A stretch of DNA of 64,000 nt from Ruania alba (lineage in GTDB: Bacteria; Actinomycetota; Actinomycetes; Actinomycetales; Beutenbergiaceae): positions 1 through 64,000 of the forward strand of contig NZ_FNTX01000001.1 of assembly GCF_900105765.1 (NCBI RefSeq), given 5' to 3'. How positions within the stretch are numbered: position 1 is the first letter of the stretch; every line of letters begins with the position of its first letter. The translations under genes were made by a program, and so were the position numbers. The notes beneath the pieces were generated by a model. It ran no database searches and was not told the DNA's origin. It worked only from the letters and a program-made list of their open reading frames with translations. This document shows, piece after piece, positions 1 to 8,255 of the stretch.

Positions 1-237
1 GGGGGAGTCGGAGACCGTGTAGTGATCCGGACCCTTGACCAGCAACACGTCACCCGGTACCAGCTCGAGCGGATCCTCTCCGTCGAAGGTCACCCACGCG
101 CGACCACGTGCCATCGCCACCAGCGCCAACGGTGCCTCGTCACCGACGCGGATCGACCACGGTGCGTCGAGCAGGCATCGGAGCACGAAGGCGCCCCGAG
201 CGCGGGGGCCGTCCAGCAGTGCGGAGAGGGCGTCCAT
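1..237 (-). CDS. AraC-type transcriptional regulator, N-terminal cupin part (partial)
   Basis: The reading frame starts at ATG (complement of 235-237) with MDALSALLDGPRARGAF and runs off the left edge, so only about 79 residues are visible. The sequence (FVLRCLLDAPWSIRV, then MARGRAWVTFDG, then LVPGDVLLVKGP) matches the cupin sensor domain of AraC regulators that carry an N-terminal AraC-binding/cupin_6 domain. The DNA-binding helix-turn-helix part would lie outside the window. It is divergent from the NmrA-like reductase at 318, an arrangement common for this regulator type controlling a neighbouring oxidoreductase. That regulatory link is inferred from context only. Confidence 0.62.
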   Translation of the reverse strand, partial: MDALSALLDGPRARGAFVLRCLLDAPWSIRVGDEAPLALVAMARGRAWVTFDGEDPLELVPGDVLLVKGPDHYTVSDSP

Positions 238-317
238 TCCCTGATGTTAGACGATCACGTATGCCATTGACCGTTCTGCCCATGGATCGTCTTGATTGGA
301 GCCGCTGAGATGAAGAC

Positions 318-1172
318 ATGGACACCACAGTGCAGACCCTCGCAGGAACGATCCTCATCACCGGCGCGCACGGCAAGACCGGCCGCCGGGTCGCGGCCAG
401 GCTCACTTCGGCCGGGCACCTTGTCCGGAGCGCCTCCCGCTCCGGTGACCATCCCTTCGACTGGACCAACCCACACACCTGGCCGGCCGCCGTCGACGGT
501 GTGGCAGCCGCCTACCTGACCTACAACCCGACCTGGCGCTGCCCGGCGCACGGGACGCCGTCACGGGTGTGGCGACGGCGCTCGCCGAGCGGGGCGTGCA
601 GCGGGTGGTGCTGCTCTCCCGGCCGTGGTGAGCCGCTGGCGCAGGAGTGTGAACGCGCGTTCCTGGACCTGGTGCCCACTGGCACAGTGGTGCGCTGCGC
701 GTTCTTCGACCAGAACTTCACCGAGGGTCCGTTCGCCCCAGCAGTCATCGACGGCGTGCTGGCGCTGCCGGGCGCGCCCGACGTTGCCGAACCGTTCCTG
801 GACGCCGAGGACATCGCCGACGTCGTGGTGACAGCCCTGCTGGCGGAGGGCACCGAGCACGAGGGGCGGGTGCTCGAGCTGACCGGACCTCGCGCGGTGC
901 CTCTCGTGGAGACCGCCCGGATCCTGGGAGATGCGGCCGGGCATCGCGTGCAGTACCAGCAGGTGAGTGCGGCGGATTTCGCTGCCGTGGCCGAAGCGGC
1001 AGGTCTGCCGACCGACGAGGCCCGCGGACTTGCCGAGCTGTTCGTGGACCTGCTCGACGGGCACAACAGCGCCACGACCACCACCGTGGCGGACGTGCTC
1101 GGCAGGCCGGCTCGCTCGCTGGAAGAGTTCGCGGCCGAGGCGGCGGCCGGCGGGGCTTGGGCTAGGGCATGA
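318..1172 (+). CDS. NmrA-like NAD(P)-binding oxidoreductase/sensor, with two compensating frameshifts
   Basis: An atypical short-chain dehydrogenase/NmrA-family protein of 284 residues. The N-terminal Rossmann motif is clear (ILITGAHGKTGRRVAARL, GxxGxxG), and the C-terminal half (DAEDIADVVVTALL, LELTGPRAV) is typical of NAD(P)H azoreductase/NmrA proteins. Between about residues 71 and 100 the open frame reads an unlikely Arg/Trp/Cys-rich stretch. The +1 frame there reads LALPGARDAVTGVATALAER followed by GVQRVVLLS, which is exactly the expected strand-helix-strand. A base is therefore missing near 530 and an extra C is present in the CCC run at 618-620. The two restore each other, so the frame stays open. 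Probably regulated by the divergent AraC-type gene. Confidence 0.8.
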   Translation: MDTTVQTLAGTILITGAHGKTGRRVAARLTSAGHLVRSASRSGDHPFDWTNPHTWPAAVDGVAAAYLTYNPTWRCPAHGTPSRVWRRRSPSGACSGWCCSPGRGEPLAQECERAFLDLVPTGTVVRCAFFDQNFTEGPFAPAVIDGVLALPGAPDVAEPFLDAEDIADVVVTALLAEGTEHEGRVLELTGPRAVPLVETARILGDAAGHRVQYQQVSAADFAAVAEAAGLPTDEARGLAELFVDLLDGHNSATTTTVADVLGRPARSLEEFAAEAAAGGAWARA

Positions 1173-1239
1173 GCGAGGCCGCATGGGCCCGATCTGGATA
1201 CGGTGGAACCAACCTCGTCGGTGCCCTGGCCCGCCGCAC

Positions 1240-1542
1240 TCAGGGTGTCCACGTCTCCTGGAAATCGGGGTGGTCGGAGTAGAGAGTCGCGAGGTGGCGT
1301 AGCCCTGAGGGGTACTCACCGACGCGTTCGAGCTCGTGCCAGTCACGAAACGCGCCGAACTCGTTCCCGGAGAGGCCTGCGGTCTCCCACAGTTCCTGGA
1401 CGAGTGCCCGTTTGACTGCGCACTCGGCGAGAATCCGCTCGCGTCCGAAGGGATGCAGGCCAGCGCCCACTCCGGCCGGGATTCGCAACGCCGCGGCCTC
1501 GTCGTCGTCGATCCGGGCATGGATGAACTCGGTGATGGTCAC
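1240..1542 (-). CDS. DUF6221-like small conserved actinobacterial protein
   Basis: A 100-residue protein starting at GTG with MTITEFIHARIDDDEAAALR. It continues with a segment rich in ECAVKRALVQELWE and ends with YSDHPDFQETW. The pattern (short N-terminal helix 'EFIHARIDDDE', central 'AECAVKR', C-terminal 'HPDF..TW') is that of DUF6221, a family of small actinobacterial proteins of unknown function. No signal peptide or membrane segment is visible, and no function can be assigned. It lies downstream of the lipoprotein gene on the same strand, and the frameshifted extension of that lipoprotein frame would overlap it. Confidence 0.72.
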   Translation of the reverse strand: MTITEFIHARIDDDEAAALRIPAGVGAGLHPFGRERILAECAVKRALVQELWETAGLSGNEFGAFRDWHELERVGEYPSGLRHLATLYSDHPDFQETWTP

Positions 1543-1671
1543 TCATCATGGTCGCACGGCACCACCAACCCCGCTCCTGCCGGCAGCGCGTGGACGTATC
1601 GACGGCGCTGAGTGAGTTGCTGCCAGATCTGGCACCAGTGGCCTGAGAGGCGTCGATACTTCCGCGGCCGG

Positions 1672-2218
1672 CTACTCGATGATCTCGCCCTCGGGAGAGG
1701 ACGTACCAGACGTCGTTCACGCCCTGGCCGGTGGTGTCGCCGGGGGCGGAGTCCTGCACCCAGTAGTACAGCGGCCAGCCGTTGTACGAGGCCTGGACCG
1801 TGCCGTCGGAGCGTTCGAGGCTGCCGAGCAGCGACGTGTCGATACCTTCGCCCGCCTCCGGTTCACCCTCCAGGGCCGGCCATGCTTCGAGGCAGTCGCC
1901 CTCGCAGTTGCTCACGCCTTCTTCGTCGTTGGTGAACATGTACAAGGTCATGCCCTCACCATCGACCAGGATCGTGCCGAGGTCGGTCTCGGCGGTGGTG
2001 ACAGTCGGGGCGGCGGCCATCTCGCCGTTGTCGCCTTCCTCGCCGCTCTCCTCGGTGGCCTCGCCCTCCTCGGTTGTCTCCTCCTCGGCAGGGGCGCCGC
2101 CTCCGTAGCCTCCGCCCGCGCCCTCGTCCGTGTCGCCCTCGTCGGCGGAGCCGCATCCTGCCAGCAGGAGGCCCGCGCCCATGAGGGTCGCCGTCAGTAT
2201 GGTCCGGGTCCGTCGCAT
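1672..2218 (-). CDS. COG4315-type secreted lipoprotein with a C-terminal frameshift
   Basis: Starts at ATG (complement of 2216-2218) with MRRTRTILTATLMGAG and a lipobox LLLAGC, so the product should be a lipid-anchored surface protein. A Gly/Glu/Thr-rich linker follows, then the domain of the 'secreted repeat' lipoproteins (GTILVDGEGMTLYMFTND, GDCLEAWPAL, YNGWPLYYWVQD, GVNDVWYVLS). After WYVLS the open frame changes to basic, low-quality sequence and runs on into the next gene to about 1343. Removing one base from the CCC run (GGG at 1693-1695 on the plus strand) gives WYVLSEGEIIE and a stop at 1672. I give the corrected end. The gene is divergent from an ECF sigma/anti-sigma pair and may belong to that regulon. 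Confidence 0.74.
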
Positions 2219-2357
2219 GGTCTTCTCCACTCGTCGTGCGTCAGCACCGGCCGAACGGCCGGCGTCGAGACGGGGACGAAGGGATTGCTCGAGCTGAGGA
2301 ACAGCGGGATCCGCGTACCGGCAATCCCTCCACCCGGGCTGAGCCGTATCGTGAAGT

Positions 2358-2945
2358 ATGGGAGCCATGTCACGCGCCGACCGGGCCGCCGACGCCGCCC
2401 TGCTGGCCGGGCTGGCGGTGGACGATCCCGGTGCGTCGGCGGCGTTCGTTCGGCGGTTCCAGAGCGCGGTGTTCGGGATGGCAGTGAGCATCACCCGCGA
2501 CGCGGCGCTCGCCGAGGACGTGAGCCAGGAGGTGTTCTTGCGTGCCTGGGGAGCGGCCGGCGGTTACGACGCACGGCGTGCTTCGGTGCTCACCTGGATC
2601 CTCACCATCGCCCGCAACGCCGCCATCGACGCCGTACGGGCCCGGCGCAGCACTCCCACCGAGGACGACGTCCTCGATCGGCTCGTGCAGGACACACTGA
2701 CCACCTCGCCGGACCTGGAGGAGACGGCCGTGCACCGCGTCGAGGCTGAGCGTGCGGTGCGCCGGCTGCACCGCCTCTCACCCGAGCAGGCGCGCGCCGT
2801 GGTGCTGGCCGTGCTCGGCGGGTGTACGGCCGCGGAGGTGAGTGTGCGGGAGAAGATCCCCCTGGGCACCGCCAAGACCCGGATCCGTGACGGGCTCAGG
2901 AAACTACGACGAGGTGTCGAGACCGAACAAGGAGGCGGATCATGA
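2358..2945 (+). CDS. ECF-family RNA polymerase sigma factor
   Basis: A 195-residue sigma-70 family factor of the extracytoplasmic function type. Region 2 is visible as FVRRFQSAVFGMAVSITRD followed by LAEDVSQEVFLRAW and SVLTWILTIARNAAIDAVRA. Region 4 is seen as RLHRLSPEQARAVVLAVLGG and LGTAKTRIRDGLRKLRR, the recognition helix for the -35 element. It should direct RNA polymerase to a small regulon when released from the anti-sigma factor encoded by the next gene, which overlaps it by 4 bp (ATGA). The ATG at 2367 is an alternative start. The SigK/SigL-like group is possible, but I cannot fix the subgroup by eye. Confidence 0.93.
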   Translation: MGAMSRADRAADAALLAGLAVDDPGASAAFVRRFQSAVFGMAVSITRDAALAEDVSQEVFLRAWGAAGGYDARRASVLTWILTIARNAAIDAVRARRSTPTEDDVLDRLVQDTLTTSPDLEETAVHRVEAERAVRRLHRLSPEQARAVVLAVLGGCTAAEVSVREKIPLGTAKTRIRDGLRKLRRGVETEQGGGS

Positions 2946-3625
2946 CGTCCAGCCGGAACGCCGAGTGGCACCCCGACGAGGACGCCCTCATCGAGGTGGC
3001 GCTCGATCACGCCGATGCCGACACCCGTATCCGGGTGAGTGACCACCTGGCCGCGTGCAGCGCCTGCCGCCACGACTACGACGAGCGCGCCGGTGCGATC
3101 GAGCAGGTGCTCCCCGCCGTACCCCGGCACGCACCGGGACCCGACTTCGAGTCCGACGTGCTGGCGCGGTTGCGGGCTGAGCGAACAGGGGAGCCCGGGA
3201 GAGGCGCGCCTCGCACCAGGGCGAGCGGCCGCCGTCGGGCCATCTTCGCCGTGGCAGCGGCATGGCTGTTGGGCCTCGCCCTGGGAGCGGGGGCGGTGGC
3301 GCTGCTGGACGGCGGAACGGAAGCCCCGCCATCAGCCGCCGCCGAGTGGTCGGCCCCCTTGCTGACCGCGGACGGCACCCGGATCGGGCAGGTGTCCCGC
3401 GGCTGGGGCCCGGACGGGCCGATGCTCGTGGTGGACGTGGCCGAGGGACCCGTGGGGGTGGAATACACCTGCCTCGTGGAGTACGCCGACGGTACGAAGG
3501 CGGACCTGGGAGCGTGGGCGCTGAGCGCGGACTCGCCGAACCGGTGGATCGTGGCCGATGACGGCGTCACGTCGGTGGATCTGGTGGCCGAGAGTGGGCA
3601 GGTGTGGTCCAGCGCCGAACTGTGA
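2942..3625 (+). CDS. Membrane-bound zinc-type anti-sigma factor
   Basis: A 227-residue protein translationally coupled to the sigma gene. The N-terminal cytosolic part carries a zinc anti-sigma motif (DHLAACSACRHDY; H-x3-C-x2-C), which normally holds the cognate ECF factor inactive. One membrane helix follows at about residues 100-120 ([20 protein letters not shown]). The C-terminal 100 residues, outside the membrane, resemble the anti-sigma-K (RskA-like) beta domain (GQVSRGWGPDGPMLVVDVAEGP). Release probably follows an envelope or redox signal; the sequence does not show which. Confidence 0.88.
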   Translation: MTSSRNAEWHPDEDALIEVALDHADADTRIRVSDHLAACSACRHDYDERAGAIEQVLPAVPRHAPGPDFESDVLARLRAERTGEPGRGAPRTRASGRRRAIFAVAAAWLLGLALGAGAVALLDGGTEAPPSAAAEWSAPLLTADGTRIGQVSRGWGPDGPMLVVDVAEGPVGVEYTCLVEYADGTKADLGAWALSADSPNRWIVADDGVTSVDLVAESGQVWSSAEL

Positions 3626-3666
3626 GGCATCCTCAAGGATCGAAGCAGTCCGGTTGAATCTCGGCC

Positions 3667-4656
3667 TTACCGCAGCCCGCCGCTCCTACGGGGAAGGCAG
3701 CCGCACGACTCACGCTCAGCCAGCGCATAGTTGGCAACGTTGATGGTCTGGACGAGCTCGTCCTTTCGCTGGTCCAGTGCCTCGATGGCCGCTCCGGCTA
3801 TGTCAATGGTCGGCGCGACCAGCGACGTCAGCGAGGGCACTGTGAACTGGGCAAGTTCTGTCGCGTTGGCGACGGCGAGTGCCAGATCGCCGGGCACCGC
3901 GACGCCACGCTCATACAGTCGACGCAGGACGCCGAACGCCTGAACGTCGGTTGCCACCAGTGCTGCGGTGGGAGCCGGGTCCATCGCGAGCAACTGCTCG
4001 ACGGCGTCGTAGCCGCCGGGTTCGGTCAGGGGCGCTGCGACGACATAGTCGTCGCCGGAATGTAGGTGGTTCTCGGCCATCACATCGCGCCAGCCCTCAT
4101 AGCGTCGTTGAGTGGAAACGATGCCCTCAGGGCCGCCGAGCAAGGCAATCTTCTTGTGGCCATGGCTGATCAGGTGCTGTGTCACCAGTGCTGATCCACG
4201 GACCGCGAACTCGGGTCGATCTACCACCACGATCGGTGTGCCCATCGCTGTATAGGGGCCGAAATCCTGATGCCGGTCCACGCTGACCACGATGATGCCT
4301 TCAACACGGCGTTCCACGAGAGCGCGAAGATTGGCCTGCTCCTTCGCCAGGTCCCAATCGGTCGTCGCGACCAAGAGCTCCAGTCCCTGCGTGAATGCCA
4401 GCGAAGAAATCGCCTGAGCGAGGCGTCCGAAGTAGGGCATCACGATGTCCGGAACCACGAGCCCGAGGGTCGATGAGCGCCCGAGAGCGAGCATCCGGGC
4501 GACGCCGTCGCGTTGATAGCCCAGGTCGTCGATCGCAGCCAGAACCTTGGCCCGTGCGGCCGATGAGACCGGCCGGGGCCCATTGTTGAGCACGTAGGAC
4601 ACCACGGCGGTCGACACCCCGGCCCGCAGTGCCACATCCTTCCTGGTTACTGCCAC
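3667..4656 (-). CDS. LacI-family transcriptional repressor of the adjacent sugar operon
   Basis: A 329-residue LacI/GalR repressor. The helix-turn-helix is at the N-terminus (VTRKDVALRAGVSTAVVSYV, then LNNGPRPVS) with the hinge helix ARAKVLAAIDDLGY. The periplasmic-binding-protein-like sensor domain follows (LGLVVPDI, YFGRLAQAI, GIIVVSVDR, PIVVVDRPE, HKKIALLGG). The start is GTG at 4656, the position that gives the usual family N-terminus. It is divergent from the ABC importer/hydrolase operon at 5056-10442, whose promoter carries a LacI-type inverted repeat. It is therefore probably the local repressor, released by an imported sugar or degradation product. Confidence 0.95.
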   Translation of the reverse strand: MAVTRKDVALRAGVSTAVVSYVLNNGPRPVSSAARAKVLAAIDDLGYQRDGVARMLALGRSSTLGLVVPDIVMPYFGRLAQAISSLAFTQGLELLVATTDWDLAKEQANLRALVERRVEGIIVVSVDRHQDFGPYTAMGTPIVVVDRPEFAVRGSALVTQHLISHGHKKIALLGGPEGIVSTQRRYEGWRDVMAENHLHSGDDYVVAAPLTEPGGYDAVEQLLAMDPAPTAALVATDVQAFGVLRRLYERGVAVPGDLALAVANATELAQFTVPSLTSLVAPTIDIAGAAIEALDQRKDELVQTINVANYALAERESCGCLPRRSGGLR

Positions 4657-4926
4657 AATTGATGGTAACTGTGGGCGATCGAGCGGAAGTCGGGGGACTG
4701 TAGCGGGTCCGCTCCGGATTGCACTGCCGTGGCTGCAGGTGCCACCCGGTTAGCTGGAGCACGGTGTGCGACGGCGGTGGCCTCACCGTCCGGGGCGGCC
4801 TGCCCGTCAAGAACCGCGCACGAGCGCGTCACCGACCGGTTTGGGGTTGGCGGCTGATCGCGGTCGGGCATCGGGCTCCTTTACGGCGAGAGGATCGCTG
4901 AGTAGCGGAGGAATGAATTGCGTCAG

Positions 4927-4963
4927 TCTACGCGGGTTGACCACGTGTGTCTACGCGGGTAGA
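4927..4963. promoter_or_regulatory. Candidate LacI-type operator pair
   Basis: Two copies of GTCTACGCGGGT lie 23 bp apart (4926-4937 and 4949-4960). The second copy extends into a near-perfect palindrome TCTACGCGGGTAGA (4950-4963; arms TCTAC/GTAGA around GCGG), the size and form of a LacI-family operator. The first copy (TCTACGCGGGTTGA) is a degenerate version. The second site covers the -10 box and the first covers the -35 box of the promoter below, so binding would block RNA polymerase. The remainder of the 399-bp gap (4657-5055) shows no further gene or structure that I can support. Confidence 0.5.
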
Positions 4964-4965
4964 GT
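4937..4965 (+). promoter_or_regulatory. Sigma-70-type promoter of the first sugar ABC operon
   Basis: TTGACC (4937-4942) and TAGAGT (4960-4965) are separated by exactly 17 bp. This gives a good housekeeping promoter about 90 bp upstream of the solute-binding-protein gene at 5056. A CACGTG palindrome (4942-4947) sits inside the spacer. Confidence 0.55.
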
Positions 4966-5055
4966 CCCATTCGATTTGCCCCAACGGAATGTGGACTTCA
5001 CTCGAGCAGACGCGCATCGCGGCGCTGTCTCCTACTACGGCAGTAAGGACGCACG

Positions 5056-6339
5056 ATGAACACAAACCCCATCCTGAATCGACGTAACTTCCTCGTGGCT
5101 GGCGCAGGTGCGGCGGGAGGCTTCCTCCTAGCGAGCTGCGCCGGCGGCAGTGCCGAGAGTGGTCCTGACGAGATCACCGGTGCCGGCTGGTCGGACGGCC
5201 TCAACGATCTCGTCTTCGGGCAGATCAAGACCGACTTCGAGGCAGCCAGCGGGCTGACTGTAACTCCGCAGGCCTCGGTGCCCTTCGACGACTACCAGAC
5301 CCGGTTCCGCACCCTGATCGCAGGTGGTTCGCCACCGGACCTGATGCGCCTCAATGACGACTTCCTCCGGGAGATGTCGGACAAGGAGTCGATCCTCGAC
5401 ATCGAGCCCTACCTGTCTGAGTCAGGCGTGGACACCTCGGACTACTTCGAAGGCGTGCTCGACTTCACGGCACTGCCGAACGGCCGGGCGGGCTTGGCCA
5501 TCGGAGCGCTGCCCCGAGTCATCTATTACAACAAGACGCTGTTCGAGGAGAAGGGCGTACCGCTCCCGCCTACGTCCTGGACATCTGACGGCTGGACCTG
5601 GGAGGACTTCCTGGAGACTGCCCGCGCGCTCACCGAAGGTGACACGTGGGGCGCATGCGTCGTCACCGATACTGCGTACGAGAACACCTGGGCAGTCAAC
5701 AATGGTGGGGAGGGCATCTTCTCGGCCGACGGGCGCTCCTTCGCCCTTGCCGAGCCGGAGGGCGTTGAAGCGCTGCAATGGGCGGCCGACCTCGCGCTCG
5801 TGCACGAGGTGGCGCCTCCATGGGCCGAGGTGTCTGGGGACGACTCCGAGCAGCAGCTATTCGTCGGTGGCCGGTGCGCGATGCTCTTCTCCTCGATGTC
5901 AGTCTCCAGTTACTTCAACGAGAATGTCACGGAGTTCGAGTGGGACATCGCCCCCGTCCCGGGCAACGTGAACCAGTTCAGCGAGTCCTCGATGGCCTTG
6001 ATGGTGATCCCGACGGCGGCAGCCAACCCCGACGGAGCCTGGGAGTTCCTGAAGTACGTCACCGGGCCCGAAGGTGGTCAGGCGATCGCGCAGAACCGCG
6101 TGGGTGTGCCGCTGAGCAGGACCGCCGCCGAGGCTCTTGAACCCGGTGGAGCCGGCCCTGCGAACATTCATCTGTTCACCGAAGCGGCCAAGAACAACCG
6201 AAGTGTGCATTCCACGACCGCCACCGCAGCGGCAGTGGCGATCTACCGGCCGGCGCTGGAACGTGCCCTGATCGGTGAGATCACGGTGGAGGAGGCACTG
6301 ACCGGCGCTCGCGAGCAGGTGGAAGCGGCTCTGGCGTGA
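5056..6339 (+). CDS. Sugar ABC transporter substrate-binding lipoprotein
   Basis: A 427-residue family 1 extracellular solute-binding protein. The N-terminus has a twin-arginine motif (LNRRNFLVAG), a hydrophobic stretch and a lipobox (LLASC), pointing to Tat export and lipid anchoring. The mature part has the family features: DYQTRFRTLIAGGSPPDLMRL, a central PRVIYYNKTLFEEKGVPLPP segment, and GGRCAMLFSS. It would capture an oligosaccharide for the two permeases encoded next. The first permease gene overlaps it by 4 bp. No ATPase gene is present in the operon, so a shared MsiK-type ATPase is probably used. Confidence 0.94.
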   Translation: MNTNPILNRRNFLVAGAGAAGGFLLASCAGGSAESGPDEITGAGWSDGLNDLVFGQIKTDFEAASGLTVTPQASVPFDDYQTRFRTLIAGGSPPDLMRLNDDFLREMSDKESILDIEPYLSESGVDTSDYFEGVLDFTALPNGRAGLAIGALPRVIYYNKTLFEEKGVPLPPTSWTSDGWTWEDFLETARALTEGDTWGACVVTDTAYENTWAVNNGGEGIFSADGRSFALAEPEGVEALQWAADLALVHEVAPPWAEVSGDDSEQQLFVGGRCAMLFSSMSVSSYFNENVTEFEWDIAPVPGNVNQFSESSMALMVIPTAAANPDGAWEFLKYVTGPEGGQAIAQNRVGVPLSRTAAEALEPGGAGPANIHLFTEAAKNNRSVHSTTATAAAVAIYRPALERALIGEITVEEALTGAREQVEAALA

Positions 6340-7271
6340 CGTCGACCAACGTCCCTATCGCGCGCGCAGGGTCGTCGACAGACAGCTCCGGCCGACGGCG
6401 CCGGCTCGGCAGGGGCGAACTCGCCGGTTGGTTGTTCATCGCCCCGCTGATATTCGGCATCCTCGCTTTCCAGCTTGTGCCGATCGTGGTCTCGATCGTC
6501 GCGTCGTTCACCAACTGGGACGGCATCACCACGCCGCAGTTCATCGGCGCTGACAACTACGCAGGACTGGCACAGGACGACCTGTTCTGGACCACCCTGA
6601 GGAACACCGTGCTGTTCACCCTCGGGGTGATACCGCTGACGACCGTGGGAGCCTTGCTCCTGGCGGTGCTGTGCCAGGGAAAGTCGCGTGTGTCCAATGT
6701 GGTCTTCCGGACGGCGTACTTCACGCCCTATGTGACCAGCATCGTGGCGATCGGGTTGGTCTGGAGCAAGCTTCTCGCACCGAGCGGGTTCATCAACAGC
6801 GTCTTCGCCATGGTGGGCGTCGAGGGGCCAGCGTGGCTCACCAACTCGACCTGGGCACTTCCTGCAGTGATCCTCATCTCGGCATGGCAGGGAATCGGGT
6901 ATCCGATGATCATCCTGCTCGGCGGCCTCCAGAGCATCGATGACTCACTCAATGAAGCCGCCAAGATCGATGGCGCAGGATCGAGACGACGCTTCTTCAG
7001 TATCACCCTGCCGTTGTTGACGCCTCAGATCTTCTTTGTTCTCGTGACGCAGTTCATCACCTCGTTCCAGGTCTTCGCGTTGATCTTTGTGCTGACCAGC
7101 GGAGGCCCCGGGAACGCGACAAATGTCTACATCTACTACCTCTATCAGAACGCTTTCACGTTCGGACAGTTGGGCTACGCCTCGGCCATGGCCTGGATCC
7201 TGTTCATCATCATCGGTGCCGTCACGTTCCTTCAGCTCAGGCTGCAGAAGCGCTGGGTCTTCTACAACTGA
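6336..7271 (+). CDS. Sugar ABC transporter permease (MalF/UgpA type)
   Basis: A 311-residue inner-membrane subunit with six predicted helices, from ELAGWLFIAPLIFGILAF to AMAWILFIIIGAVTFLQLRL. The cytoplasmic EAA loop that docks the ATPase reads EAAKIDGAGSRRRFFSITLP. The start is GTG at 6336, overlapping the stop of the binding-protein gene. It forms the translocation pore together with the permease encoded next. Confidence 0.94.
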   Translation: MTSTNVPIARAGSSTDSSGRRRRLGRGELAGWLFIAPLIFGILAFQLVPIVVSIVASFTNWDGITTPQFIGADNYAGLAQDDLFWTTLRNTVLFTLGVIPLTTVGALLLAVLCQGKSRVSNVVFRTAYFTPYVTSIVAIGLVWSKLLAPSGFINSVFAMVGVEGPAWLTNSTWALPAVILISAWQGIGYPMIILLGGLQSIDDSLNEAAKIDGAGSRRRFFSITLPLLTPQIFFVLVTQFITSFQVFALIFVLTSGGPGNATNVYIYYLYQNAFTFGQLGYASAMAWILFIIIGAVTFLQLRLQKRWVFYN

Positions 7272-7281
7272 TCGGGGAGAC

Positions 7282-8196
7282 ATGACACACCTGCAGATTC
7301 GACACGCGCCTGCGGCACGTGCACGGGAAACCCGGGTTGAGGCGTCTCGACGAACTGGAACCGTTCCCGAGCGAGGCGCCCGTCTGGCGCTGGCAGGGCG
7401 CGGTGGCAAGCTGATCCTGATGACGATGCTCGCCATCAGTTTTCTCACACCACTGAGCTGGATGCTCTCTGCGTCCTTGAAGACCGAGCAGGACATCGCC
7501 CAGAACCCGATGGGGTTCATCCCGCAGACCTGGGAGTGGCACAACTACGCTGCAGCGTTCGAATCGATCCGGCCGTTCTTCATCAACAGCGCGATGCTGG
7601 CCGTCATCAACGTCGTCGGAGTGCTCGCGGTCTCGTCAATCGCCGGATACGCCTTCGGCCGGCTCTCCTTCCGTGGCCGTGACCTTGCCTTCTCGCTCGT
7701 CCTAGCGACAGCGATCATCCCCGGGATCGTCCTGATCATCCCGCAGTACATCATCTTCCAGCAGATCGGCTGGGTGGACACCTTCTTCCCGCTGTGGGTG
7801 CCGCGCGTACTGACGCCGGTGTTCGGCACCTTCCTCCTCCGGCAAGCATTCATGACGCTGCCGAAGGAACTGGAGGAGGCCGCGAAGTTGGACGGCCTGA
7901 ACACCTTCATGATCTATGCACGAATCATGCTGCCACAGGTCAAGCCAGCGCTTGCCGCAGTGGGTGTGTTCACCTTCGTGGAGTCGTGGAACGACCTCTT
8001 CGGCCCATTGATTTTCATCAATTCCACGCACCTACAGACTCTCCCGATCGCACTGGCACAGTTCCAGGGTGAGTTCTTCTCCACCACGAACCTGCTGATG
8101 GCTGCATCGACGATCACGGTGGTGCCCGTGATCGTGATCTACCTGATCGCGCAGAAGTATTTCGTGCAGGGAATCGCCAGCTCCGGCTTGAAGTAG
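7282..8196 (+). CDS. Sugar ABC transporter permease (MalG/UgpE type)
   Basis: A 304-residue permease beginning at ATG 7282, ten bases after the previous stop and preceded by GGGGAGA. The frame is open further upstream, but that part overlaps the first permease and lacks homologous sequence. A basic N-terminal tail of about 45 residues precedes the first helix (LILMTMLAISFLTPLSWML). The EAA motif is LEEAAKLDGLNTFMIYARIM and the C-terminus ends GIASSGLK, typical of MalG-like subunits. It partners the permease at 6336. Confidence 0.94.
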   Translation: MTHLQIRHAPAARARETRVEASRRTGTVPERGARLALAGRGGKLILMTMLAISFLTPLSWMLSASLKTEQDIAQNPMGFIPQTWEWHNYAAAFESIRPFFINSAMLAVINVVGVLAVSSIAGYAFGRLSFRGRDLAFSLVLATAIIPGIVLIIPQYIIFQQIGWVDTFFPLWVPRVLTPVFGTFLLRQAFMTLPKELEEAAKLDGLNTFMIYARIMLPQVKPALAAVGVFTFVESWNDLFGPLIFINSTHLQTLPIALAQFQGEFFSTTNLLMAASTITVVPVIVIYLIAQKYFVQGIASSGLK

Positions 8197-8255
8197 ATCC
8201 ACTCATCTCCACGGCGTGGTCGAACACCACCCGTGCCCAACTAGGAAGGATTTCC

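Noticed and set aside
1343-2494. A 383-codon minus-strand frame covering the lipoprotein
   Set aside because: Its start lies upstream of the true signal peptide and its end is the product of a one-base frameshift that overruns into the DUF6221 gene.
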